A program made the position numbers and the translations under genes. A model generated the notes under the pieces. That model was not told the DNA's origin. It did not search any database and was given only the letters and a program-made list of their open reading frames with translations. A stretch of 64,000 bases of DNA from Iamia sp038233335 (GTDB lineage Bacteria; Actinomycetota; Acidimicrobiia; Acidimicrobiales; Iamiaceae), in assembly GCA_038233335.1 (NCBI GenBank), contig JBBSME010000001.1, positions 9,810 through 73,809 of the forward strand. The letters run 5' to 3'. Positions 1 through 9,292 of this stretch are shown in pieces. How positions within the stretch are numbered: position 1 is the first letter of the stretch; the number at the start of each line of letters is the position of its first letter.

Positions 1-1
1 C

Positions 2-673
2 CTGGCCCGGATCCCGCTCCTCCACCAGCCCGGGGAGGGGTGGACCTACAACACCGGCGCGGACATCCTCGGCGTCCTGCTGGCCCGAGCCGAGGTCACG
101 ACCCTGGCCGACGTCCTGGCCGACACGATCCTCGGGCCGTTGGGCATGACCGACACCGGCTTCCACATCCCCGATGGCGGGCTCGACCGCATGACCGGGT
201 ACTGCCGCAGCGAGGACGACACCGGCGGTCTGGAGGAGGTCGACCCCCCTGATGGCCAGTGGGCCACCGACCCGGCCTTCCCCTCGGGAGCCGGCGGGCT
301 GGTGTCGACCGCGGACGACTGGCTGGCCTTCGGGCGCATGCTCCTGGCCGACGGCGAGCACGACCGCGGCCGGGTGCTGTCCGCCGAGGCCGTCCGGCTG
401 ATGATGACCAGCCACGTCGAGGCCGAGCCCGACCACCTCTTCCTCCAGGGCCACGGTTGGGGATTCGGCGGCAGCGTCGACCTGGCGGTCCTCGAGCCCT
501 GGAACGTCCCCGGCCGCTACGGCTGGGTCGGCAGCACCGGCACCGCGGCCCACGTGATCCCGTCGCGGGACACCGTCGTCATCTGGATGAGCCAGGTCGA
601 GCTGGCCGGCCCCGACGACTCCCAGGCCATGGCCGCGGTCCTCACCTGGGCCGCCGAGCACACGGCCGTCTGA
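2..673 (+). CDS. Serine hydrolase, beta-lactamase family (C-terminal part)
   Basis: The frame is already open at base 2, so the start and the expected SxxK nucleophile motif lie upstream of the window; about 223 residues remain. Near the visible start is WTYNTGADILGVL, the second active-site region as it appears in actinobacterial beta-lactamase-type esterases. Further on, FPSGAGGLVSTADDWLAF and a late GWVGSTGTA segment match the conserved C-terminal half of this fold. Such proteins are usually esterases or D-Ala-D-Ala-peptidase relatives, not resistance enzymes. The substrate cannot be told. The family call is fairly safe. Confidence 0.85.
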   Translation: MARIPLLHQPGEGWTYNTGADILGVLLARAEVTTLADVLADTILGPLGMTDTGFHIPDGGLDRMTGYCRSEDDTGGLEEVDPPDGQWATDPAFPSGAGGLVSTADDWLAFGRMLLADGEHDRGRVLSAEAVRLMMTSHVEAEPDHLFLQGHGWGFGGSVDLAVLEPWNVPGRYGWVGSTGTAAHVIPSRDTVVIWMSQVELAGPDDSQAMAAVLTWAAEHTAV

Positions 674-704
674 CCTCGTCGGGCGCGCGCCGGCCCGGTG
701 TGGA

Positions 705-923
705 ATGGTCGAGGCATGGCGACGATCTGGCGGCGCCGGGTTGGCGGCCGCCGGCGGGGCCGGCCTGCTGCTCGACTACCGCGACGGGCCTGTGAGCTGG
801 GTCCACCTGGCGGTCTACGGGCTGCTCGTGCTGGGCGCGGTCCGCTTCGTGCGGATCTCACTGATGATCGCCGCGGTGTCCCGCGAGGCCAGCGAGGCCA
901 GCGAGGAACCGATCCGGGCCTAG
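705..923 (+). CDS. Small hypothetical membrane protein
   Basis: A 72-residue open frame begins 31 bases after the hydrolase stop on the same strand. It has one clear hydrophobic stretch at residues 30-55 (VHLAVYGLLVLGAVRFVRI and onward) followed by a short Ala/Ser/Glu-rich tail. The ribosome binding site is weak and I do not recognise a family. It could be a small membrane protein translated with the upstream gene, or a chance frame in GC-rich DNA; the membrane segment favours the former. Confidence 0.45.
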   Translation: MVEAWRRSGGAGLAAAGGAGLLLDYRDGPVSWVHLAVYGLLVLGAVRFVRISLMIAAVSREASEASEEPIRA

Positions 924-1053
924 CCGGCGTCGATGTCCTCTGCGACCCGGTCACCCGCACCGTCGTAGATCCCCGAACTGGCGAGGGGTTGTGGGGTCAG
1001 GGCACCACCTTCCCGTACCACTTCGATCACGAGGATCGGGTCCGCAGGTCGGG

Positions 1054-2526
1054 TCAGGTCCAGCCGGGGAGGGCAGAGGCGGGGGCCCAGTGGGCGTGGG
1101 TGCCGCTGGAAATGCGCTGGGGCAGTCGCAGGCGGGCGACGGGGCCGGCGCTGATGTCGGCCGCGTCCAGCACGAGGCACTCTGAGCGGTCGTTGGCCAC
1201 GTCGGTGGTGAGGGTGACGAGGTAGGCGTCGTCCTCGGCGGTGCTGCCGACCTTGGGGGCCACGCCGACCTCGGAGCAGTAGACGCCTTCCGGAAGTCGC
1301 AGGTGGGTGTCGGCTCCGGTGTGGGTGTCGTGGGTGACCAGGCCGTCGAACAGGAACCAGCCCGGCTTGCCGGTGGCGGCGTGGACGTAGCGGTGCGGCC
1401 GTCCGGCCACCGATTGGTTGACGATCCCGAACTCGGTGTAGTCGTCGCGCAGGCGCTCCTCGGTGGTCTTGCCGGTCACCAGGTTGAACCGCCAGCGGTG
1501 GAGGTGGGTCTCCATCCAGTCCAGCGCGAGGTAGCGAAACATCCACATGTGGTCGGACACGTCGGGTCGGGGCATGGGCGTGTCCTGGAAGAAGCCCTCC
1601 AGCACCACCTCGTCGCCCTCCTCGTAGGCGTTGGTGAAGTGCAGAACGTAGGTCGGGTCGGCCTCGAACCAGCGGATGTCGTCGACCCCGCCCCGCCGAG
1701 GCAGCACCGCGAAGCGGCTGGGCTCGTCGTGCATTCCCAGCTGGAACCGGCCCCGGGCCAGGAGCGACTCGTCCCAGTACATGGGGAAGGCGTTGAGGAT
1801 CACGTGGTCAGACGTGAAGGCCATGTCGTGCGGGAGTCGGGGCCCGGGCAGGGGCACCGGCGTGTGGTGGACGAGGCGGTTGCTGGCGTCGACCACGCCG
1901 TAGTGGAGGTAGGGCGCCTCCAGGCCGTAGCTGAAGAAGAACATCTCGCCGGTGACCGGGTCCACCTTGGTGTGGGCCGACACGCCTGCGGGCGGGAACC
2001 AGCCGTCCCAGTCCGTGGCCCCGACGGTCTCCAGCGTCAGCGGGTCGAGCCGGTACAGGTCACCGCACTGCCAGAAGGAGGTGACCGCCTGGCCGGCGTG
2101 GACCACGACGTCGGTGCTCGACGCGTCCTTCATCCGGCCTCGGGCGCCCCAGCCTCCGGGCGCCTCGGCCACCTTCGGGCTCTCGGAGATGCCGGCCCAC
2201 AGCGAACGGCCCGCCTCCTGTTCGGCCTCGAACCCGGCGGTGCGGACGAAGCGGTTCTTGTACGACGCTCGCCCGTCCCGGAACGACACCGCGTGGACCA
2301 TGCCGTCGCCGTCGAAGGGGTGGTAGCGCTCGATGGGCAGGTGGAGCGGGTTCTCGGTGTTGCGCAGGAACAGCCCCTCGAGGTCGTCGGGCAGCTCGCC
2401 CTCGACCACGTCCACCACGTCGACGGACCACTCCTCGTGCTGCGGTCGCCAGGGACCGCTGCGGTAGGGGTGGTCATCGTCCTCGGGCAGTGTGCGCACG
2501 GCCCGGCCCAGCAGCTCGACGTCCAT
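1054..2526 (-). CDS. Carotenoid cleavage oxygenase family protein
   Basis: This 490-residue protein belongs to the RPE65/carotenoid oxygenase family, non-heme Fe(II) enzymes that split polyene or stilbene double bonds with O2. The four iron-binding histidines expected of the seven-bladed propeller can be placed at about H185 (VSAHTKVDP), H233 (LPHDMAF), H296 (VLHFTNAYEEGD) and H477 (SGTHAHW). The start at 2526 was chosen over an upstream in-frame ATG because GAGGAGG lies about 6 bases before it. The gene follows a thiolase by 64 bases, with an acyl-CoA ligase further upstream on the same strand, so the three may form one unit. The substrate is unknown; an apocarotenoid or lignin-type stilbene is possible. 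Confidence 0.9.
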   Translation of the reverse strand: MDVELLGRAVRTLPEDDDHPYRSGPWRPQHEEWSVDVVDVVEGELPDDLEGLFLRNTENPLHLPIERYHPFDGDGMVHAVSFRDGRASYKNRFVRTAGFEAEQEAGRSLWAGISESPKVAEAPGGWGARGRMKDASSTDVVVHAGQAVTSFWQCGDLYRLDPLTLETVGATDWDGWFPPAGVSAHTKVDPVTGEMFFFSYGLEAPYLHYGVVDASNRLVHHTPVPLPGPRLPHDMAFTSDHVILNAFPMYWDESLLARGRFQLGMHDEPSRFAVLPRRGGVDDIRWFEADPTYVLHFTNAYEEGDEVVLEGFFQDTPMPRPDVSDHMWMFRYLALDWMETHLHRWRFNLVTGKTTEERLRDDYTEFGIVNQSVAGRPHRYVHAATGKPGWFLFDGLVTHDTHTGADTHLRLPEGVYCSEVGVAPKVGSTAEDDAYLVTLTTDVANDRSECLVLDAADISAGPVARLRLPQRISSGTHAHWAPASALPGWT

Positions 2527-2590
2527 CAGACCTCCTCGTTCTCGCGACGGAAACGACACACCCACGTGTTGGATTCGTCGCGGGATGGCA

Positions 2591-3823
2591 TCACCGGCCG
2601 TCCTCGGTAGTGACGACGAAGGCGCAGGTGGTGGCCGTGCTGCCGCCGATGTTCAGGGTGCCGATCCGGCGGGCGCCATCGACCTGGGTGGCCCCGGCTC
2701 GATGGGTGACCTGGCGGGTGGCATCGACCACCATGCGCACGCCGGTGGCGCCCACGGGATGGCCGCCGCCGATGAGGCCGCCTCCGGGGTTGACCGGGAT
2801 GCGCCCGTCGCGGGCCACCTCGCCGGCCTCCACCGCCTTCCACGAGTCTCCCGGTGCGGTGATGCCCAGGTGGTCGATGGCCATGTAGGCGCTCATGGCG
2901 AAGCAGTCGTGGACCTCCACCGCATCGAGGTCGTCGACCGCGCCGACCTGCGCCCGGTCGAGAGCGTCGCGGAAGGTGTCGCGCACGTGGGGCAGGACGT
3001 GGGTGTCGTCCGCGCTGCGCTCCAACTTGCGGGCCAGGGGCAGGCCCACCGTGCGATGGCCCCATCCGGCGATGCGGGCCACCGGTCCTCGTCGCAAGAG
3101 GCCCGGATCGGCCCGCACGGCCCGGTCCGAGGCCAGCACCACCGCAGCCGCGCCGTCGGTGATCTGGCTGCAGTCGTTGCGCCGGGTGCGGCCCTCCACC
3201 ACCGGGTTGGCCTGGTCGTCGCCCGTGAACGAGGCATCGGTGAAGCGCCACTGCCGGGTCTGGGCGAGGGGGTTGTCGCGGGCCTGGGTGAAGGCCTGGC
3301 CGGCCAAGGCGTGCAGGTGGGCGTCGTCGAGGCCGTAGCGATGGTCGTACTCGTCGGCCAGGTCCGAGAACTGGGAGGGCCAGACGAACCGGGGCGTGCC
3401 CTCGTGGCCGACCCAGGCCGCGGCACCCAGGTGGCGGGAGGCCTCGTCGCCCGGGACGCTGCGCTCGACCTCGACGCCGAGGACGAGGGCGATGTCGTAG
3501 CGGCCGCTCTCCAGGTCGGCCATGGCCGACAGGATGGCGATGGAGCCCGAGGCGCAGGCCGCCTCGTGGCGGGACGCCGGCTTGCCCCACAGCCGCTCGT
3601 CGACGGTGGCCGGCATCGCTCCCAGGTGGCTCTGGCCGGTGAGCAGGGGCCCGAAGGCGTTGCCCACGTGGATCACGTCGATGCGTTCGGCGCCGACGCC
3701 GGCCTCGTCCAGCGCGTCGCGCGTGGCCTCGCCCACCAGGGCGTCGATCTCCAAGCCCTCCTTGGCCACGCTCCGGGCGAAGTCCGTCTGCGACCCGCCC
3801 AGGATCCACACGCCATTGGTCAT
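2591..3823 (-). CDS. Thiolase-like acetyl-CoA acetyltransferase (SCP2 type)
   Basis: A 410-residue thiolase-superfamily protein. The nucleophilic cysteine is C90 in EAACASGS, the active-site histidine region is VEVHDCFAMSA, and the C-terminal GGGHPVGATG loop is intact. These three motifs are typical of SCP2/lipid-transfer-type thiolases, which cleave or join acyl-CoA chains, often in steroid or branched-chain degradation. It lies between a fatty-acyl-CoA ligase (73 bases upstream) and a carotenoid oxygenase (64 bases downstream) on the same strand, which fits an activation and beta-cleavage route for a hydrophobic acid. It could instead be a nondegradative condensing enzyme. Confidence 0.9.
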   Translation of the reverse strand: MTNGVWILGGSQTDFARSVAKEGLEIDALVGEATRDALDEAGVGAERIDVIHVGNAFGPLLTGQSHLGAMPATVDERLWGKPASRHEAACASGSIAILSAMADLESGRYDIALVLGVEVERSVPGDEASRHLGAAAWVGHEGTPRFVWPSQFSDLADEYDHRYGLDDAHLHALAGQAFTQARDNPLAQTRQWRFTDASFTGDDQANPVVEGRTRRNDCSQITDGAAAVVLASDRAVRADPGLLRRGPVARIAGWGHRTVGLPLARKLERSADDTHVLPHVRDTFRDALDRAQVGAVDDLDAVEVHDCFAMSAYMAIDHLGITAPGDSWKAVEAGEVARDGRIPVNPGGGLIGGGHPVGATGVRMVVDATRQVTHRAGATQVDGARRIGTLNIGGSTATTCAFVVTTEDGR

Positions 3824-3896
3824 GCCCTCAGCGTAGGCCCCGATGTGCCCGACGTCTCACCGACCCGCGAGGAACGAGCGAGTGATGACGAAACCC

Positions 3897-5630
3897 TTAC
3901 ATGGTCTCGGCGAGGGAGACGTCGCCGGTGCCGCGGAGCAGGTTCTTCAGGAGCTTGCCGGAGGCGTTGCGGGGCAGGTGGTCGTCGACGATGTCGACGT
4001 AGGCCGGCACCTTGAAGTTGGCCAGCTCGGCCGCCACCCACTCCTGCACCTCGGCCTCGGTCAGGGTGGCCCCGGGCTCGACCTGGACCACCGCCTTGAC
4101 CTCCTCGCCCAGGCTCGGGTGCTCGACCCCGATCACCGCGGCGTCGGCGATGGCCGGGTGCTCGACCAGGCGGTTCTCGATCTCCACGCAGTACACGTTC
4201 TCGCCACCCCGGATGATCATGTCCTTGGCCCGGTCGGTGATGAAGAGGAAGCCCTCCTCGTCGAGGTGGCCGACGTCGCCGGTGTGGAGCCAGCCGTCCT
4301 GGATGGCCTCGGCGGTGGCCTCGGGCTTGCCCCAGTAGCCGGGCATGATGATCGGGCCGCGGAGGCACACCTCGCCGGTGACGCCGGCGGGCGCGAACCC
4401 GCCGGCCCCGTCGTCGATGCGAACCTCGACCACGGGCATGGGCCGACCGACGGAGTCCGGCCTCTCCTCGACGTCGGAGGCGCCGAGGACCGTGGCCACC
4501 GACGAGGACTCGGTCAGCCCGTAGGCGTTGGAGGCGGCCTTCACGTTGGGGAACGTCTCGTGCACCTTGCGCTGGAGCTCACCGGCAGAGGGTGACCCGC
4601 CGAAGGCCATGATCGTGACCGTCGAGGTGTCGAAGTCGTGGCGGTCGGGGTGCTCGCACACCCGCCAGACCATGGTGGGCACGGTCGCCCAGATCTTGAC
4701 CTTCTCGGTCTCGATCAGACGGAGCACCTCGACCGGGTCGAACCGGCCCTCAGGCATGACCACGCGCACGCCGCCGAGCAGGCTGACCACCAGGTTGGAG
4801 TGGCAGCCGGCCACGTGGAACAGCGGCGAGGTGAGGAGCCCCACCATCTGACCCCCGCCGCCGCCCAGGCCCGGGTCGGACGGGTCGGCGATGGAGCCGG
4901 CGATGGAGTTCATCACCGTGTTCTGGAGGTTGGCGACCATGCCCCGGTGGGTGGAGATGGCGCCCTTGGGCCGACCGGTGGTGCCCGAGGTGTAGAAGAT
5001 CACCGCGGCATCGCCCTCGTCGATGGGAGTGGTCGGGGCCGGGGAGGGCCCGGCGTCGAGGTCGGAGAAGGGGTGGACGCGGTCGCCGCCGCCCACCTCG
5101 GCCGGCTCGGCGTCGGTGACGAAGACGGCCTCCACTCCGGGCAGTGCCCCCTCGGCCAGGACGTCGGCGATGCGGGCCAGGCGCTTGGCGTCGGCCACCA
5201 ACACCCGGGACCCGGAGTCCTCCAGGCCATAGATGACCTCGTCGGTCTTCCACCACCCGTTCAGCCCGACCAGCACGGCGCCCAGGCTGACGGTGGCCCA
5301 GAAGGTGAGGGCCCACTCCGGGGAGTTGGCGGCCAGGACGGCGACGCGGTCGCCGTGGCCCACCCCCCGCGCGGCCAGGCCGGCGGCGACAGCGTCGGCC
5401 TGGGTCTTGAAGTCGGCGAAGGAGATGCGACGATCGCCCTGGACCAGGTAGTCGGCGTCGCCGTGGCCCTCGGCCATGGACAGCACCTCCCGCAAGGAAT
5501 CGAGGCGGGACTCGTAGACCCGCATCTCGATGCCGTCCACCTCCCCGGTGGTGACGGCGAAGGGACCTCCGGGAGCGGTGAGGGTGGCGACAGCCTCGGC
5601 GTGGGTGGGCATCCCCCGAGTCTGGACCAT
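3897..5630 (-). CDS. Fatty-acyl-CoA ligase (class I adenylate-forming)
   Basis: A 577-residue AMP-dependent synthetase/ligase. The ATP-binding loop reads YTSGTTGRPKGA, the hinge region GWLHTGDVGHLDEEGF, and the catalytic lysine near the C-terminus is in ASGKLLKNLLR. It should activate a carboxylic acid to its acyl-AMP and then the CoA thioester. Two ATG codons (5630 and 5612) are possible starts and the sequence does not decide between them. It is the first gene of a minus-strand group with the thiolase and carotenoid oxygenase. Upstream lies a duplicated hairpin, so transcription probably starts fresh here. Chain-length preference cannot be read. Confidence 0.92.
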   Translation of the reverse strand: MVQTRGMPTHAEAVATLTAPGGPFAVTTGEVDGIEMRVYESRLDSLREVLSMAEGHGDADYLVQGDRRISFADFKTQADAVAAGLAARGVGHGDRVAVLAANSPEWALTFWATVSLGAVLVGLNGWWKTDEVIYGLEDSGSRVLVADAKRLARIADVLAEGALPGVEAVFVTDAEPAEVGGGDRVHPFSDLDAGPSPAPTTPIDEGDAAVIFYTSGTTGRPKGAISTHRGMVANLQNTVMNSIAGSIADPSDPGLGGGGGQMVGLLTSPLFHVAGCHSNLVVSLLGGVRVVMPEGRFDPVEVLRLIETEKVKIWATVPTMVWRVCEHPDRHDFDTSTVTIMAFGGSPSAGELQRKVHETFPNVKAASNAYGLTESSSVATVLGASDVEERPDSVGRPMPVVEVRIDDGAGGFAPAGVTGEVCLRGPIIMPGYWGKPEATAEAIQDGWLHTGDVGHLDEEGFLFITDRAKDMIIRGGENVYCVEIENRLVEHPAIADAAVIGVEHPSLGEEVKAVVQVEPGATLTEAEVQEWVAAELANFKVPAYVDIVDDHLPRNASGKLLKNLLRGTGDVSLAETM

Positions 5631-5665
5631 CGCCGCCCCCGCCCGCTCCGGTCCGAGCTCCCGCC

Positions 5666-5774
5666 AACTTTGAGCGCAAGTACGTCACATGCGGCGGATT
5701 CTGCTCAAAGTTGCGATGGCCCAGTCGAACTTTGAGCGCAAGTGCGTCACATGCGGCGGATTCTGCTCAAAGTT
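5666..5774. repeat. Tandem pair of 47-bp hairpin repeats, likely terminator
   Basis: Two 47-base copies (5666-5712 and 5728-5774) differ at one base and are separated by 15 bases. Each has perfect 10-bp arms, AACTTTGAGC and GCTCAAAGTT, around a 27-base loop. Because the arms repeat, the right arm of copy 1 can also pair with the left arm of copy 2. The block begins 13 bases after the stop of the FAD-enzyme gene and ends before the start of the acyl-CoA ligase, so it could end transcription of the upstream gene, though no T-run follows. Confidence 0.9.
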
Positions 5775-5786
5775 GGGAGGTGGCGC

Positions 5787-7430
5787 TCAGCGGGGTGGGT
5801 CGAGGAGGACGCCGGGGTTCAGGATGCCGGCCGGGTCGAGGGCGGACTTGGCGGCCCGCAGGGCGGCGGCGAAGGGCTCGGGGCGCTGCCGGTCGTACCA
5901 GGGGCGGTGGTCGCGGCCGACGGCGTGGTGGTGGGTGATCGTGCCCCCGGCCGCGGCCAGGGCCTCCGAGACAGCCACCTTCACCTCGTCCCACTGGGCC
6001 ACCTGGTCGCCCCACCGACCCTGGGCGTAGATGGAGAAGTAGGGGGCCGGACCGTCGGGGTAGACGTGGGTGAAGCGACACGTCACCACGCCCACGCCGC
6101 AGACGTCCGCCACCGCGGCCTGGGCCGCCTCGGTGACCGCGGCGTGGAGCGCGTCGAAGCGATCCCACGTGCAAGCCGTCTCGAAGGTCTCGACGATGAG
6201 CCCCATGCGGGCCAGGGCGTCGCGCGTGTAGGGCGCCCGGAGGAACGTGGAGCGCCACTCCCCCGCCGCCCCCTCGCGGGTGGCCCCGCCCTCGTCCGAG
6301 CCGGCGGCCCCCTCCGGCGGACCGGCGTCGGACAGCCGGGGGCCCTCGGGGGCGTCCCCACCGTGGTCGCGGCACAGCTCCATGGCCCGGTCGAGCCAGG
6401 GGCCCACCGGGTGGTCGGCCGATTCGAAGCCCAGCACCAGCAGGGCCCCGACGCCGGACACGCCGGAGGTGAGCGCGGCCTCGGTTCCATCGAGCAGTCG
6501 GCAGTTCGACGGCATCAGGCCCGACTGGGAGAGGGCCCGGACCGCGGTCACGCCCTCGGTCCAGGTGGCGAAGTGCACCGACGCCCCTCCCCGCCAGCGG
6601 GGCCGCACCTGGAGTCGGACCCAGGCCTCGGTGACGATGCCCAGAGTGCCCTCGGAGCCGAGCAGCATCCGATCCGGGGACGGTCCAGCGCCGGAGCCCG
6701 GGAGCCGCCGCGAGTCCGTGGTGCCGGCCGGGGTCACGGCCCGGATCGACTCCACCAGGTCGTCGATGTGGGTGTAGCCGGTGGCGAAGTGACCCCCGGC
6801 CCGCGTGGCGATCCACCCCCCGAGGGTGGAGAACTCGAACGACTGCGGGAAGTGGCGCAGGCTCCAGCCGTCCGGGCGGAGCTGGTCCTCGAGCACGGGG
6901 CCGAGGGCCCCGGCCTGGATGCGGGCCGCCCGGCTGGTGGGATCGACCTCCAGCACCCGGTCCATGGCCGTGAGGTCGAGGGAGACCACGCCCGGGTAGC
7001 CCTCGCCGACCCGGGCCTCGATGCCGCCGACGACCGAGGAGCCGCCGCCGTAGGGGATGGCGGCCACCCCGGCCCCGGCGCACCAGTCGAGCAGGGCGAC
7101 CACGTCGGCCTCGGTGCGGGGCCGAGCCACGACGTCGGGCGGGTCGTCGAGCCGACCGAGCAGGTTGCGGGCCACGTCCCGATAGGCCTTGCCGTGGGTG
7201 TGGGCCGCCCGCTCGTCGGGGTCGGTGGAGCACAGGGGAGCCAAGGTCGACGGGGGCACCACGCGCGGCGGGCGGAGGGTGAGGTCCGAGACGGCCGGCG
7301 GTGGGTGGTCGGCGTCGGGCGTGAAGCCGAACCCGGCCATGGCCCGAGCCAGGGCCTCGCGCTCGGACACTTCGGCGGATGCGTCCTCCCACCCCCAGCC
7401 CCACCAGGACCGACGTCGTGCCCCCGCCAT
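5787..7430 (-). CDS. FAD-binding oxidase, alkylglycerone-phosphate synthase-like
   Basis: A 547-residue FAD_binding_4 enzyme. The FAD segment is PYGGGSSVVGG; further on come SLDLTAMDRVLEVDP, an ATRAGGHFATGYTHIDDLVE block and GSEGTLGIVTEAWVRL, all typical of alkyldihydroxyacetonephosphate synthases. The C-terminal active-site histidines are present in TITHHHAVGRDHRPWYD. In animals this family makes ether lipids by exchanging an acyl for an alkyl chain; actinobacterial members may act on other glycerol-phosphate or hydroxy-acid substrates. The ATG shares one base with the stop of the upstream PH-domain gene (TGATG), so translation is probably coupled. A duplicated hairpin follows. Confidence 0.88.
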   Translation of the reverse strand: MAGARRRSWWGWGWEDASAEVSEREALARAMAGFGFTPDADHPPPAVSDLTLRPPRVVPPSTLAPLCSTDPDERAAHTHGKAYRDVARNLLGRLDDPPDVVARPRTEADVVALLDWCAGAGVAAIPYGGGSSVVGGIEARVGEGYPGVVSLDLTAMDRVLEVDPTSRAARIQAGALGPVLEDQLRPDGWSLRHFPQSFEFSTLGGWIATRAGGHFATGYTHIDDLVESIRAVTPAGTTDSRRLPGSGAGPSPDRMLLGSEGTLGIVTEAWVRLQVRPRWRGGASVHFATWTEGVTAVRALSQSGLMPSNCRLLDGTEAALTSGVSGVGALLVLGFESADHPVGPWLDRAMELCRDHGGDAPEGPRLSDAGPPEGAAGSDEGGATREGAAGEWRSTFLRAPYTRDALARMGLIVETFETACTWDRFDALHAAVTEAAQAAVADVCGVGVVTCRFTHVYPDGPAPYFSIYAQGRWGDQVAQWDEVKVAVSEALAAAGGTITHHHAVGRDHRPWYDRQRPEPFAAALRAAKSALDPAGILNPGVLLDPPR

Positions 7431-9292
7431 CAGCGGGCCACCTCGGCGGCGATGCCCCGGGCCGCCCGCCGACGCACGGCCCGCTCGTCGCGCCGGGCCG
7501 CCGTCGTCTCGCCGGTCTCGTCTCGGAGCCGGACCATGGCCTCGGCGTCGGCATCGAGGACCGTCGGGGTGCGGCCCCGACCGGCGACGTCGATGCGGAG
7601 GGTGGCCAACCTCGCCCGGCGTTGGAGCGGGGACGAGACCAGGCCGGTGCTCTGCACCTTGGCCACCGGCACCAGTGACGTCTCCCGGGTCAGGCCACCC
7701 CGCCGGGCGACGAGGTGCTCGTCGACGCTGGCCCAGCCGAGGCCCCGGTAGGCCAGCTCGCCACCCACCATGGCCACCGGGATGAGCAGGAGCGCGAGCA
7801 GGCCGACGGGTGGGACCAGCAGGGCCACCGGCACGCCGACGAGCAGGCTCGGCACCACCCGGCGCACCCAGGCGCGACGGCGGGCGGCCGGGGGCGCGGG
7901 CTGGAGGCGAGGGAGCGGAGGAGCGTCGGGGAGGACCTCGCCCAGGAGGGCGTTCAGCTGCGAGGACGAGAGGACGGGCACGGTGACCTGCGAGTCCTGC
8001 TTCTCGACCTGGCCCGACCCGCCCGCGCTCTGGAGGGTGACCGACACCAGCCCCAGCATGCGTCGCAGCACGTTCTGGTGGATCCGGACCACCTGCACCC
8101 GGTGGATGGCCAGGCTGGCCTGGCGCTGGTCGAGCAGGCCCCGGCTCACGTGGAGCCCGTCGCCCCGACGGGTGAGGCGGAACCCGCCGTCGGCCAGCAC
8201 CGCGGCGCCGGCCGCCACCGCGAGGACAACAGGGACGGCGAGCAGCGCCAGCACCGCCACCGTGGCCAGGGGGAAGCGGGCGCCGTCGGCGAGGGAGTCC
8301 GCAGCCTGGTTCCGGAGGCCGCCAGGGAGGTCGTTGACCAGGCCGAAGAGGGCACCGGCGGCGACGAAGACCATGGCCAGCTTCGAGCCGGTGACCCCTC
8401 CGAGGGCCAAGCGACCCGGGCTGAGGGCCAGGACCTCCCGCTCCGGCTCGGCCGCCGTGGGCGAGGCGCCACCGCCCGCGGCGACACCCGACGGGCCGAT
8501 GGGGTCGGGGCCGGCGCGGTCGACCTCGGGCAACGGGTCGGCCGTCGGAGTGGGCCGGTCGGAGAGCGCGGCCCGCAGCTCCTCGGCCTCGGCGGCGGTC
8601 AGGGCATCGAGGGTCACCTCGTGGTCGTTGCCGGCACCCGCGGTGTCGATGCGCACCACGGCCAGGCCGAAGGCGCGGTGGCGGAGCTTCCGCTGGAGGT
8701 CGACCTGCTGAACCCGGTCGAGGGGGACGACCCGGCGGGTCCGGTTGAGGATCCCGCCCTCGGTGACGAGGGAGGTGGCGTCGACCTCGTAGGTGAACCG
8801 GGACCAGGCCACGTACCGGACTGCGGTGGTGAGGACTGCGAGCAGGCCCAGGAGGGTCAGGCCGACGGGGTTGCCACCCGACACGATCAGGGCGAACAAC
8901 CCGAAGCGGGCCACGTCGAGCACCGGCGAGAGGACGTGGAGCCGGCGCGGGCCCGATCCCACCACCGCGGCCGGGGCGCCGGCCCACGCGCGGCGCGGAT
9001 CACCCTCCCACCCCGTGGCAGCCGGCCCGGGGGACGGATCCGGGGGTCCGGGAGAGTACGAGGCGGGGCCATGGGGCGGGGGCGGTGATCCCCAGGCCCC
9101 GGGGGACGGCGGAGGTGCGGGCCCCCAGCCCTCCGGCGCCGGCGGTGGGGCGACAGGCGGTCCCCAGGGTCCTGGGGGCGGTGCGGACGGGGGCGCCACC
9201 GGCCACTGCTCGGGAGGTCCCGACGGTGGGCGAGGAGGCGCGGCGCTCGGCCACTCCGACGGTGGGACCCCGGGGGCCGACCTCTCAGACAC
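7430..9292 (-). CDS. Membrane protein with three bacterial PH domains (YdbT-like)
   Basis: About 620 residues. The first ~110 are Pro/Gly-rich and low in complexity. Three bPH2 (DUF304) units follow, each with hydrophobic helices in front: around RYVAWSRFTYEVDATSLV, FRLTRRGDGLHVSRGLLD and LGWASVDEHLVARRGGL. This layout is that of YdbT-type proteins, which come as a pair with a shorter YdbS-type protein. GTG at 9292 was chosen because it overlaps the upstream stop as GTGTCTGA; a TTG at 9307 is also possible. The family's role is not firmly known, but bacillus homologues are linked to envelope stress and membrane-acting peptides. Confidence 0.85.
   Translation of the reverse strand: MSERSAPGVPPSEWPSAAPPRPPSGPPEQWPVAPPSAPPPGPWGPPVAPPPAPEGWGPAPPPSPGAWGSPPPPHGPASYSPGPPDPSPGPAATGWEGDPRRAWAGAPAAVVGSGPRRLHVLSPVLDVARFGLFALIVSGGNPVGLTLLGLLAVLTTAVRYVAWSRFTYEVDATSLVTEGGILNRTRRVVPLDRVQQVDLQRKLRHRAFGLAVVRIDTAGAGNDHEVTLDALTAAEAEELRAALSDRPTPTADPLPEVDRAGPDPIGPSGVAAGGGASPTAAEPEREVLALSPGRLALGGVTGSKLAMVFVAAGALFGLVNDLPGGLRNQAADSLADGARFPLATVAVLALLAVPVVLAVAAGAAVLADGGFRLTRRGDGLHVSRGLLDQRQASLAIHRVQVVRIHQNVLRRMLGLVSVTLQSAGGSGQVEKQDSQVTVPVLSSSQLNALLGEVLPDAPPLPRLQPAPPAARRRAWVRRVVPSLLVGVPVALLVPPVGLLALLLIPVAMVGGELAYRGLGWASVDEHLVARRGGLTRETSLVPVAKVQSTGLVSSPLQRRARLATLRIDVAGRGRTPTVLDADAEAMVRLRDETGETTAARRDERAVRRRAARGIAAEVAR

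Noticed and set aside
920..1060. Minus-strand frame downstream of the carotenoid oxygenase (ending ASSGIYDGAGDRVAEDIDAG)
   Set aside because: It has no start outside the oxygenase gene and no recognisable family.
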